Below, one piece after another: positions 24,721 to 34,795 of a DNA stretch of 64,000 bases. The notes beneath the pieces are model-generated. The model was not told where the DNA came from. It searched no databases and was given only the letters and a program-made list of their open reading frames with translations. Positions within the stretch are counted from its first letter, which is position 1, and the number at the start of each line of letters is the position of its first letter. Source of the DNA: Impatiens glandulifera (taxonomy: Eukaryota; Streptophyta; Magnoliopsida; Ericales; Balsaminaceae); assembly GCF_907164915.1 (NCBI RefSeq), contig NC_061862.1, forward strand, positions 143,397,913 to 143,461,912, in the 5' to 3' direction. A program made the translations under genes and the position numbers.

Positions 24721-27700
24721 ATGCCGCCCCGAAGACAGCCGCGCAACCCTACCCCTGGTGCTGATGATGGTGACCTTGCTGAGTTGCGACGTGAAAACGC
24801 TGAGTTTCGCCGTGATAACGACGATTTGAGGCGGCAGGTTGAATGGTTGACGCAACGGATGGATGCATCTATGCACATGCACCACCCTGAAGATGATGTT
24901 ACGATGACAGATGAAAACCCTCTCGGTGGTCTTCGGAATCGATCCCCTGAACGCCCCAATCATCGCTGGGAGCAGGCTTTCAGGGTGGACATCCCTAAGT
25001 TCGATGGTAGTCTATCACCGGAAGAGTTTATTGATTGGCTTTCTCAGGTTGAAGAGATTCTGGATTTCAAGGAAGTTCCTGCAGATCGTCGTGTACCCCT
25101 TGTTACGATCCGCTTACATGGTCGTGCACAAGCATGGTGGCAGCAGTTGAAACAGACACGTGTTCGTCATGGTAAGGCAAAGCTCACGAATTGGGACAAA
25201 TTCAGGAAGCATATTAGGGCTGCGTTTCTACCATATAATTACGAACGTAACCTGTACCAGCGGTTCCAGAATCTTCGTCAGGGTTCTCGTTCCGTGGATG
25301 ACTATTCCACTGAGTTTTACACCTTTGTGGCTCATGTTGACCTGTCTGAGTCCCCTCTCCAGTTGGTTTCTCGCTATATTGGTGGCCTTCGCCTCCAGTT
25401 GCAGGATATTTTGAATATGTTTGATCCCTTGACTGTTTCTGAGGCACATCAGCGTGCTTCACAGGCTGAGAAACAGCTAGCCAGGCGCGGTTCGGGTAGC
25501 TTTGGAAAACAGGTTGTCCCCACTAGTGGCATTGGTTCTTCTTCTCAGTCGGCCCATCCCACCCCAGCCCCCCCTCGCGGCACTACAGCCCCCCCGCAGG
25601 GACGTCCCGGTGGCTTGCGTTGTTTCAATTGTGGTGAAGTTGGCCATCGCCAAGCAGAGTGTCGCAACCCAAAGTCCACCAATCGTGGTCTTTTTACTGA
25701 GGTGGATGATCCTGACTCTGCTCTTCCTTCAGATTCAGCCCCAGTGTATGATGTTTATGATGATGAGGCAGCGGAGGAGTATGTTTCTGGTGATGTTGGC
25801 CCCCTTTTGGTGATTCGTCGATCATGTTTAACCCCTCGTGCTCCTGACAACGAGTGGTTACGCAATAATCTGTTCCATTCCACTTGTACCATCGGTGGCA
25901 AAGTTTGCACCTTCATCATTGATGCTGGGAGTTGTGAGAACGTGATTTCTGAGGTTGCAGTTTCGAAGCTGGGTCTGTCCACTGAACCTCATCCCAAGCC
26001 TTATCGCTTGTCCTGGCTGAGTCAAGGTACGGATGTTACAGTTTCGAAGCGCGTACTTGTTAATTTTTCCATTGGTTCCCATTATCGTGATGTTGTATAT
26101 TGTGATGTGGTTCCTATGGATGCTTGTCACCTTTTACTTGGTCGCCCTTGGCAGTTTGATCATTCTGTTATACATGATGGGCGTGCTAATACCTACACGT
26201 TCTTATTTCATGGTACCAAGATTGTGTTGATGCCAAATCAGCCCAAGAAGGGTGCTGCCCCCACTCATCATGTGTCCCCCCCTGCCACCTTGTTGTCTCG
26301 GGGTCCTTTTCAAACCGCCATGGTCGAATCAGGCATGGTGTTTGCTCTATTTTGTTCGCTGATTACCTGTGGTGCTAGTTCTGAGGTGCCTATTCCAGTG
26401 CAGCCGCTGTTACAGGAGTTTGCAGATGTTTTTCCTGAGAATCTGCCTTGTGCCTTGCCTCCTTTGCGTGATATCCAGCATCACATTGACTTGGTTCCAG
26501 GTGCTGCCCTACCCAACCGTCCTCATTACCGCATGAGTCCCAAAGAACATGAAGAGTTGCGTAGACAGGTGGAGGACTTGCTGGCTAAGGGACACATTCG
26601 AGAGAGCCTTAGTCCCTGTGCTGTCCCGGCCCTTCTTACCCCAAAAAAGGATGGGTCTTGGCGTATGTGCATTGATAGTCGTGCTATCAACAAGATTACA
26701 GTGCGTTATCGGTTTCCTATTCCCCGGTTGGATGACTTGTTGGATCAGTTGGGTGGTGCTTCTGTGTTTAGCAAACTGGATCTCAAGAGTGGATACCATC
26801 AGATTCGTATTCGCATGGGTGATGAGTGGAAGACTGCCTTTAAGACTCGTGAGGGCTTATATGAGTGGCTGGTTATGCCGTTTGGTCTGTCGAATGCTCC
26901 TAGCACCTTTATGCGTGTGATGAACCAGGCTCTTCGCCCTTTCATTGGGAAGTTTGTAGTCGTTTACTTCGACGACATCTTGATTTACAGTGACAGCGAG
27001 GTAGCACACCTCTCCCATCTTTGTGAGGTGTTATCTGTTCTCCGGCGTGACAAGTTCTATGCTGCTTCCTCGAAGTGCACATTTCTTACTGATTCTACCC
27101 AGTTCCTCGGTTATGTGGTGTCTCGGGAGGGCCTGAAAGTGGACCCGAGTAAGGTACTGGCTGTCAATCAGTGGCCCCGCCCCTCTTCGATCACTGATGT
27201 TCGCAGTTTTCATGGCTTGGCTTCCTTCTATCGGCGTTTTATTCCTCACTTCAGTAGTGTTACGGCTCCTATCACTGATTGTATGAAGGGGGTTAAGTTC
27301 TTCTGGACGGATGATGCCGAGGCTGCCTTTGTTGAGATCAAGCACCGACTCACTTCAGCCCCTATTTTGGTTCTTCCTGATTTTTCCCAGCCATTTGAAC
27401 TACATTGTGATGCTTCGAAATTGGGTATTGGGGCTGTACTTAGCCAATCTGGGCGTCCTGTTGCTTATTTTAGTGAGAAACTGTCTAGCGCTAAACTTCG
27501 TTTCAGTACCTATGATATTGAGTTCTATGCTATTGTCCAGGCAGTCAAACACTGGCGTCATTATTTATTTCAGCGGGAGTTTGTCTTATATACGGATCAT
27601 GATTCCCTCAAGCATCTTGGTGGTCAGGACAAGATTTCTCATCGTCATGCTTCGTGGGTCTCTTATTTACAGCAGTTTACTTTTGTGATTAAACACAAGG

Positions 27701-29127
27701 CTGGTGTGTCTAATCGCGTGGCTGATGCTTTGAGTCGTCGTCATGGGCTGTTGGCGGAGATGCGTGTCCATGTACCCGGCTTTGATTCGTTTGTGGACCT
27801 CTATCGTGATGATCCTTTCTTTTCTCAGGTCCTCATTCGCATCCAACAGGGGGATTCGAGGGACTTTGTCTTGGAGGATGGGTTCCTTTTCCGCGGTGTG
27901 CAGCTGTGCATTCCAGATTGCAGCCTGCGTTTGAGGATGATTCAGGAACTCCACAAAGAAGGCCATGTTGGGCGTGATCGTACCTTCCAGCTTCTTGCAG
28001 CTTCTTATTTCTGGCCTTCGATGCGCAAAGAGGTGGGGCGTTTTGTTGCTCGTTGTCGTGTTTGTCAGTTGGCTAAGGGCGCTTCGACTAATGCCGGGTT
28101 ATACTTGCCTCTGCCTATTCCCACTCAACCATGGTCTGATGTCAGTATGGATTTTGTCCTTGGGCTGCCACGTACCCAGCGTGGTTCTGATTCGATTTTT
28201 GTGGTGGTTGACCGATTCTCGAAGATGGTTCATTTCATTCCCTGCAAGAAAACCTCTGATGTTGTGGCTGTTGCACAGCTTTATTTCAGGGATGTGTATC
28301 GCCTTCATGGACTTCCTGCCTCCATAGTTTCTGATCGGGACACTCGCTTTGTGAGTCACTTTTGGAGGAGTCTTTGGCGTTTGGTTAATACTCAGCTGAA
28401 TTTTAGCAGTGCCTATCACCCGCAAACTGATGGCCAAACTGAAGTTGTTAATAGGTCTTAGGGGAACCTTCTGCGCAGTTTAATTGGGGATCATCCTAAG
28501 GCTTGGGATCTGAAGCTGCCTCAGGCCGAGTTTGCTCACAATCATGCTGTTAATCGCTCCACTGGTTTCAGTCCTTTCCATGTGATTTACGGGCTGTCTC
28601 CGCGTGCTCCTCTTGATTTGTTAGCGCTGCCCAGCAAGGTGCGTCCTCATTCCACTGCTGCGGATTTTGTTGGTCAGTTGGCTCAGGTTCATCAGACCAC
28701 TCATGACCGCTTGGTTGCTGCTACTGCCAAGTACAAGGAGAAGGCTGATTCGAGAAGGCGTGCTGTTGATTTTGAAGTTGGTGACTTTGTGTGGGCTATT
28801 CTGACTAAGGATCGTTTTCCAGCTCATGAATATAGCAAGCTTGCTGCTAAGAAGATTGGTCCTGTTGAGATTGTGGAGAAGATCAACCCCAATGCTTATC
28901 GTTTACGCCTTCCCAGCCATGTGCGTACCTCTGATGTGTTCAATGTGAAGCATCTTGTTCCTTTTGTGGGTGAGTCTTCTTCTGATGAGGATGATGCGGT
29001 TCCAGATTCGAGGACGAATCTTTTCTACCCTGGGGGGAATGATGCGGTGCGAGTCGAAGAGGCGTTTATGCGAAAGTTGCAGCATCCGAAAATATCTCGC
29101 AAGTGTCAGATTTCGACGATTGCCTAG
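24721..29127 (+). pseudogene. Gypsy Gag-Pol polyprotein with one premature stop
   Basis: The frame opens 31 bases after the 5' LTR and runs 1246 codons to a TAG at 28459-28461. It continues in the same frame to 29127, 88 bases into the 3' LTR. Domains in order: Gag retrotransposon region (about residues 90-210), CCHC knuckle CFNCGEVGHRQAEC (about 301-314), protease with IDAGS, RT with YFDDILIYS, RNase H and integrase. The integrase has the zinc region H..H..CRVC and the core with SDRDTRF and HPQTDGQTE. No chromodomain is visible at the C-terminus. The stop lies just after the integrase core. Readthrough or trans-supply would be needed for activity. Confidence 0.95.
29031..29039 (+). other. 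Gypsy polypurine tract
   Basis: TGGGGGGAA directly before the 3' LTR. It lies inside the polyprotein reading frame. Confidence 0.85.
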
Positions 29128-29381
29128 TGTTTTTCGGGCGGAAACGTTTAGGGGCTCAAAATCGCATTTTTTATTAGTTTCGGGTGTTTTTTGCAATTTA
29201 TTAAAAGTTGTTTATTTCTTTTGCAAGCTAGGGTTTGAGTATTTAAAGGATCTTAAAACACTTTGTTAAGGGAAGATTATTAATCAGAAAACGAGGTTTC
29301 CTCAATATCTATCAACGTTCGGTATTCGTAAGAATCAACGAATCTTGATAAAGGTTCATCCTAGCCACGCACGCTGCATCA
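29040..29381 (+). repeat. 3' LTR of gypsy element
   Basis: 342 bases. Its first 88 bases encode the last residues of the polyprotein frame. Confidence 0.95.
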
Positions 29382-29386
29382 ATTTC

Positions 29387-29883
29387 TCTATCGGGTGTAG
29401 GGGATGGCTTAGATTTTCTCAATCGAAAATAAAGCCAAGGCAAAGTCCTCGGTCGGACGCCAATAACATCAAAATGAAGGTTTGACAATTTCACTATACA
29501 CCTCCGTTCGTTAATCTGGAGGCATTTGAAGCTTCATTTTTCATGTAGAACACGATACTCATCATCCCGCAGCATCATTCGACCGGGAAGAGGGTCAACA
29601 TGGGTGTGGACAGTTCTTTGACAAAATTGATTTTTTATTTTTGTTTTTAAAGTTTAATACGGCATAAGGAGTTTAGTAATAGTTTTCTTATACATACTAG
29701 GATCAAATATTACCAAAATATGAACACTAGCTATTCGTTTTTGACCAATTCAAAAACATGTTTTTTTCAGATTTTTGTAATATTTAGTTTTTAAACAAAC
29801 ACTGTTTGGGATTGATCCAAAACTCCTAACATCTTTTAAAATATGTTAGAAAGATTTTCAAATCATAATTCTTGAGCTATAGC
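29387..29883 (+). other. Unknown long repeat, copy II, after gypsy insertion
   Basis: Continues the repeat interrupted by the gypsy element: a CCTCGGTCGGACG unit, then ACATCAAAATGAAGG and a GGAGGCATTTGAAGC phrase, paralleling 22060-22200. No coding sequence. Confidence 0.5.
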
Positions 29884-30384
29884 TAGGAGTGTTCATCGGT
29901 TCGGGTTATTAGAGTTACTCAATCCAGGTTTTTCAAATTTTTATTTTTTTAAACAAATTCAAAACCAAACCGAATATTGAAATTTGAATTCGATTTATTC
30001 GAATTCGATCGAATATTCGGTTTAAACCAAATATTGAACACACTTACACAATTGTACTCTTTATTACAATAATTGCACTAGTATTTTTTTTGCCTCTTCA
30101 CTATCTACAAATTTTAGAGATAGTTTTATTGATTTGAAAGACTAACGGCTTACCTAATTTAATATATAATAAAATATGGAATTATTTAATTATATATAAT
30201 ATATAATTAAAATAAATAATAAAAAATGAATTCGGTTTTCAGTTTGGTTTTCGAGTTGAAATCCCAACTCAAAAATCAAACCGTATTTGAATTCGAATTG
30301 GTTTAAAATTCAATTCAAAAAAACCAAAAATGAAATTCTAATTCGATCGGATATTCGGTTCAGACCAAATATTGAACACCCCTA
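29884..30384. mobile_element. hAT-type MITE, 501 bp
   Basis: Ends TAGGAGTGTTCA and, inverted, TAGGGGTGTTCA (11 of 12). Flanked by GCTATAGC (29876-29883) and GATATAGC (30385-30392), an 8-base duplication with one mismatch. The interior is rich in inverted TTCGGTTT/AAACCGAA words. No transposase. The flanks TTCTTGAGCTAT and ATAGCTCAAGAA are themselves inverted, so the target may have been a palindrome. Confidence 0.8.
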
Positions 30385-30857
30385 GATATAGCTCAAGAAC
30401 AAAAATCCATTTTTTAAAATTTTCAAAATTATATTTGGTTGTTTACGATTTAGCTTGACTCATTCAAATTGAATTCAACAAAAAGCTTTGAAATGATCTT
30501 AGGATCAAATTTAAATAAAGAAAATTGATAATTTAGTAGTATTTAAGATTAGTTGAACTGAAATGTAAAAATTTCAAGTTAAATCTGTAAGTTGAATTAC
30601 AACAGGAATTAAAGTTTATTGTGAGTTAGAGAACACTTCGAAACTCTTTAGGAAGCTTAATTTGTGATGATCCAAAAATGAACCTTAGAACTTTGCACAA
30701 AATTTTCAAAAGCTTGAGAAATTTTTAATGGTGGATTCTGTGAAGGTTGGATTGGAGAGTCAGGTTGTGGTCATTGGTTTCGTTTTGCTTGAACAAGGAT
30801 ATTTAACTTAAGGCATTTTAAATGTGAATCAAATTGTGTCTTTTGGTCTCTTAAGAC
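30385..30857 (+). other. Unknown long repeat, copy II, continued
   Basis: Non-coding. Contains phrases similar to 22340-22960 (AAAGCTTGAGAAATTT, ATGGTGGATT). The next MITE interrupts it. Confidence 0.45.
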
Positions 30858-31294
30858 TAGGGATGACAATGGGCAATTCAGGGCGGGGAACGCATTACCA
30901 TCCCTCTCCGTTTTTATTTTAGGATTTTTTTAATATCATCTCCGCCCCGTTTCGTTTTCATGAAATCCCCGTGGGGAACCGTTTTAAAATATTTAAAAAA
31001 ATAAAAAGTTAATAAAATTATATAAACGAATTTTTTAATATAATATATATTATAATATATTAAAATTTTATATTATTTTAAAGAAATAAACTTACAACTC
31101 TTATAAATTATAATGAATAAATAAATATATTAGTGATTTTATATATTTAATTGTGTTTATAGTGTTCGGGACAGCATCAGGGTGAAATCGGGGTAGGGAT
31201 ACAAAACTATCCCCATTCGGTTTCGGAGAAAAACTGCCCCAAAGGGGGGAAATTTGGTTCGATTACTGCGAGGGGTTTCAAATTGTCATAGTTA
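30858..31294. mobile_element. hAT-type MITE, 437 bp
   Basis: Left end TAGGGATGACAAT, right end inverted TAACTATGACAAT (10 of 13). Perfect 8-base target duplication CTTAAGAC (30850-30857 and 31295-31302). Near each end are GGGCGGGG and CCCCGTGGGG type GC-rich blocks, typical of this widespread plant MITE type. Non-autonomous. Confidence 0.88.
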
Positions 31295-31474
31295 CTTAAG
31301 ACTTATTCGGTTGGTCTCCCTTCATCAAATCACTCAATTCAAATACTAAAATACCACCTGTTTAAAAAATGTCATTATATATTAATACTTTTTAAATATT
31401 TTTAAATAAAAAATATTCAAACTCCTCAAAATTAGCGTTTATCATTTTTTATTTTGAAAATGCTGGATTCAGCT

Positions 31475-31650
31475 ACTCCTTCTGAGTGCGACTAATCCAC
31501 GTGGGTTAAACACATAGCCCAAAAATGTACTCAACCAATTTAACTAGACAAGCGGAATTTGTCGTTTGACAGGCTTGAACCCAGAACCTCAAAGAGACTG
31601 AGGACCTAAGGTATTCATCTCCTTTTGTCGCTATATTAGAAGAGAGGATT
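31475..31650 (-). mobile_element. SINE-like repeat, copy 2
   Basis: On the minus strand GGGTTCAAGCC (31582-31572) is a good B box. TCTTTGAGGTTCTGGG precedes it and GGGCTATGTGTTTAACCC follows. This is the same motif order as 11770-11925. The flanks ATCATTTTTTATTTT and ATCGTTATTTTTT may be a decayed target duplication. Confidence 0.55.
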
Positions 31651-31744
31651 CATCGTTATTTTTTAAATAACTCAAAAATAGTTTATTCAAACTAGAAAAA
31701 TGGTGTTACTTAATTCTTCTCTTAAATTTAAATATTAGATTATA

Positions 31745-32559
31745 GTGATAAAAATAGGGGGTTGAATATTTTTGTTCAATATTTCATTTAAATGAATTTT
31801 AATCCCGTTAAGGATTGAAAATTTGTTTCTATTCTTAGACAAATCTTAGCAAGCTCTTGAACGGTTTCAAGTACGAAAAATTCTTGCAGGATTTGAAGCG
31901 GTAGATATAAGAATGAATGAAGCAATGAAAAGACAACACAAGATTTTTTGGATGTTCGGAGATAAAAACTCTTACATCACCCCTTCTTCTATTTCAGAAG
32001 GATTCCACTAGAAGATTTTGATTCGTATAGACGCTACTCAAACCCACTCAGATCACAGGTCTTAACACTTGCCTATATGAACTTCTAGCTCTCACACTAT
32101 CTTGTTGAACAGACGACTGTCTGTTCAACTTACACAAGTAAAAATGATTATCGAATGATATGAAAGATTATCGAGTCAACTATCTTGTGTGACCGTCGTG
32201 TATGTTAACGTCTCTCAATGTATATCGTCTCGTGTATGCGTAACGTAGTGACTTGCAAAGAACGAACCAATAATTTCATCGTTGTTCTCTGATGCCTTTT
32301 TATATACTTGAGGCATGACAACGGTCAAATCAATTTTGTCGATACGGCAAACGGTACATTTGTTGTATTTCTGACGTACAGGGTTTTAGTGCATAGGGGA
32401 ATGAAATATTCGTTTATCGTTTTGCATTTAGAGCAAAAATCTGGTTGTACATTTTGACGTGTTGCAATTTATGAGTGCTCAGCTACTTGGCTTAGCTGAT
32501 AAGCATTCAGCTGATGTGGAACTTAGCTAATAGCGAGCTCGGCTGATGAGCTACTCTAC
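31745..32559. other. Left part of a ~1.8 kb insertion relative to copy A
   Basis: Non-coding. Contains LTR-like text (GATGTTCGGAGATAAAAACT, then CACCCCTTCTTCTATTTCAG), which I associate loosely with retrotransposon ends, but I find no paired LTR. Copy A has only about 90 bases at this place. Confidence 0.4.
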
Positions 32560-33352
32560 TGATAGCGAACTCAACTGTTGATCAGCTTAGCTGCTAGATA
32601 ACTCTGTCGATGACGAATTCTACGGCTAGCGAACTCTATTGTTTGAGTAACTCTATTACCAATGAACTCTGTTGTTTGAGAAACTCTGCGGCCAGGGAAA
32701 TCTGTTGTTTGATCAAACTCTGCTGTCAGCGAACTCTTCTGTTTGAGCAACTCTACTGCCAGTGAACTCGGTTGTTTGAACAACTCTGCTGTTAGCGAAC
32801 TCTGTTGTTTGAGCACTATGCTGCCAACGAACTCTGTTGTTTGAGCAACTCTGCTACCAGCAAACTCTACTGTTTGAGCACTCTGCTTCTAGCGAACTCT
32901 GTTGTTTGAGCAACTCTGTTGTCAGCGAACTCTGCTGTTTGAGCAACTCTACTATCAGCGAACTATGTTGTTTGAGCAACTCTGCTGCCAGTGAACTCTG
33001 TTGTTTGAGCAACTCTGCTGTCAGCAAACTCTGTTGTTTGAGCACTATGCTGCCAACGAACTCTGTTGTTTGAGCAACTATGCTACCAACGAACTCTACT
33101 GTTTGAGCACTCTACTTCTAGCGAACTCTATTGTTTGAGCAACTCTGTTGTCAGCGAACTCTGCTGTTTGAGCAACTCTACTGTCAGCGAACTATATTGT
33201 TTGAGCAACTCTGCTGCCAGCGAACTCTGCTGATGGAGCAGCTCAGTTGATACCGAGTTTGTTGATGGCAACTTTGCTGTTAGTGAGTCTTCAACTGATG
33301 GCAGCTCTGCTGTTAGCGAGTCTTCAATTGATGAAAACTCTGATGATGACAA
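32560..33352. repeat. 33-bp minisatellite, about 22 units
   Basis: The unit is close to GAACTCTGTTGTTTGAGC plus AACTCTGCTGCCAGC. Because 33 is divisible by three, frames stay open on both strands. The minus strand reads an 11-residue repeat like SSLTAELLKQQ; the plus strand reads LFEQLCCQ-like and ELCCLSNSAVS-like repeats. Stops and short units interrupt both. No promoter or gene context supports translation. Confidence 0.88.
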
Positions 33353-33744
33353 ACTGATTACGATCAGTTGACTAAAGCAGATGTCTTTGATTTACCTGCG
33401 CATTAACACAATGTTGAACTTAATTTTATTCATTCATCAAAACCATTTGTGTTCATTTTAATTATCTTAAGTTTATTTTAATCAATTAAAACGTTTTTTT
33501 ATAATTCAATTTAATTTAACGATTTCTCATCTTAACTTAATTTAACAACCTCTAATATAAAAATATAACCAAATCACTTGAACCAATTTTTATAATAAAT
33601 TAACTAAAATGATTTATTTTTTCATACTATTTAGATTTATTGTAAATAACCCACAATCAAACAAGCTATATTATTATTATTTTCCTCCAACCCTCAAATA
33701 AACCTGAACCATTCCTTGTTCATCAAGAACATCTAAAATTTCTG

Positions 33745-33751
33745 TATAAAT
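33745..33751 (+). promoter_or_regulatory. TATA box of SAUR copy B
   Basis: TATAAAT in the same context as copy A (CTGTATAAATC). Confidence 0.6.
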
Positions 33752-33826
33752 CCATTAAACCTAGAGAGATAAAAACATAAAATCGATTTTCTTGACAGAG
33801 AGAATTGATTGATTTTGTTAAATATC

Positions 33827-33940
33827 ATGAACAATAACGTTTCCTGCAGATCCCTCACAGAGTCATCGTCTTCTTCAAGTAGTACTAATTCTCTCACCCA
33901 GTTCACAGATCCCTGGCCTTTCTCTCTCCTCTTCTTGTGA
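33827..33940 (+). CDS. Candidate upstream ORF of 37 codons (copy B)
   Basis: Counterpart of 9455-9568. Same length and position, 31 of 37 residues shared, including the Ser run and NSLTQFTD. It ends with TGA instead of TAA. The leader between it and the SAUR start has a small indel relative to copy A, whereas the frame itself has none. Confidence 0.4.
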   Translation: MNNNVSCRSLTESSSSSSSTNSLTQFTDPWPFSLLFL

Positions 33941-34009
33941 CAGTCATATTCATCATCTTCTTCTTCAATCCATCCTAGGTAATTTCTTTTGTTTTGTTGA
34001 GATATTTTC

Positions 34010-34360
34010 ATGATGGGGATGAAGAATCATGATGAACAGGTGGTGGGTTTTGATGATGATCATCATATGATGATTCATGAAATTCCAAAAGGGTGTCTTG
34101 CGATTAAGGTAGGAGGAGAAGGGGAAGAAAAACAGAGGTTTATTATACCGGTGATGTATGTGAATCATCCTCTGTTTATGCAGCTGTTAAAGGAAGCAGA
34201 GGAGGAATATGGATTTGATCATAAAGGACCCATTACTATTCCTTGTCATGTTCAAGATTTTCAACATGTTCAAGGAATCATTGATCAAGAAATCAATAGT
34301 AACCGTCATCATCTTCATCACCATCATCATAATCATCATCTTCCATGTTTCAGGGTTTGA
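34010..34360 (+). CDS. SAUR family protein, SAUR32-like (copy B)
   Basis: 116 residues, no intron, 112 identical to copy A (changes at about residues 12, 21, 85 and 99). All SAUR core motifs and the His-rich tail with PCFRV are intact, so both copies look functional. The duplication includes the TATA box and leader, so similar regulation is expected. In copy B the distance to the tRNA gene is enlarged by retroelement insertions. Confidence 0.93.
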   Translation: MMGMKNHDEQVVGFDDDHHMMIHEIPKGCLAIKVGGEGEEKQRFIIPVMYVNHPLFMQLLKEAEEEYGFDHKGPITIPCHVQDFQHVQGIIDQEINSNRHHLHHHHHNHHLPCFRV

Positions 34361-34784
34361 AGCTAGATGCTTGATTTCTATGGACTACATATTCATCATC
34401 ATCTAGCTAATTGTTGTGTTTTTGTTTTTGATTCTCTCTATTGGATGTGCTTCATTTCTTCTTTCAATTCCTTATTATGACAAATTTGCTTATTTAAAAA
34501 TGATTGTGTGTTTTTTTGAAACATTTTTTAGCTTAGAAAAGTTAACACTAGCCACATTTATATCCATAATTTCAATTTCAAGTATTAGTGGTGTGAATCC
34601 TCAATTTCAACTTAAGTAGTTTCTAATAGAAATAAAATTGAAAATTGTTTTTAGTGGGAATAAAATCGAAACCAAATGTATAAGACAAGACTAATTTTGA
34701 ACCATTGTAAACATTTAGTAATGATATGTTTAACAAAATTGAGAACTAAAATCTTAATATAAAATAAACTAAACATGTGAAGAT
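34361..34784 (+). other. SAUR copy B 3' flank
   Basis: 3' UTR and AT-rich DNA alignable with 9980-10370. No gene. Confidence 0.6.
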
Positions 34785-34795
34785 AAAAAGTTGAA

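Larger units (their letters stand above)
24348..29381 (+). mobile_element. Ty3/gypsy LTR retrotransposon, young
   Basis: 5034 bases with two 342-base LTRs (TGATGCGG...CTGCATCA) that differ at one position by eye. The exact 5-base target duplication ATTTC lies at 24343-24347 and 29382-29386. It has a Met-type primer site, a polypurine tract TGGGGGGAA and one long reading frame with the gypsy order Gag-PR-RT-RNase H-IN. The frame has a single nonsense codon. The near-identity of the LTRs implies recent insertion into an older repeat. Confidence 0.98.

Noticed and set aside
24687..28827. Many open frames antisense to or out of frame with the gypsy polyprotein
   Set aside because: They are shadows of the GC-richer coding strand; the in-frame polyprotein explains the region.
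32560..33352. CRISPR-like array
   Set aside because: Units are contiguous without unique spacers and the genome is a plant.
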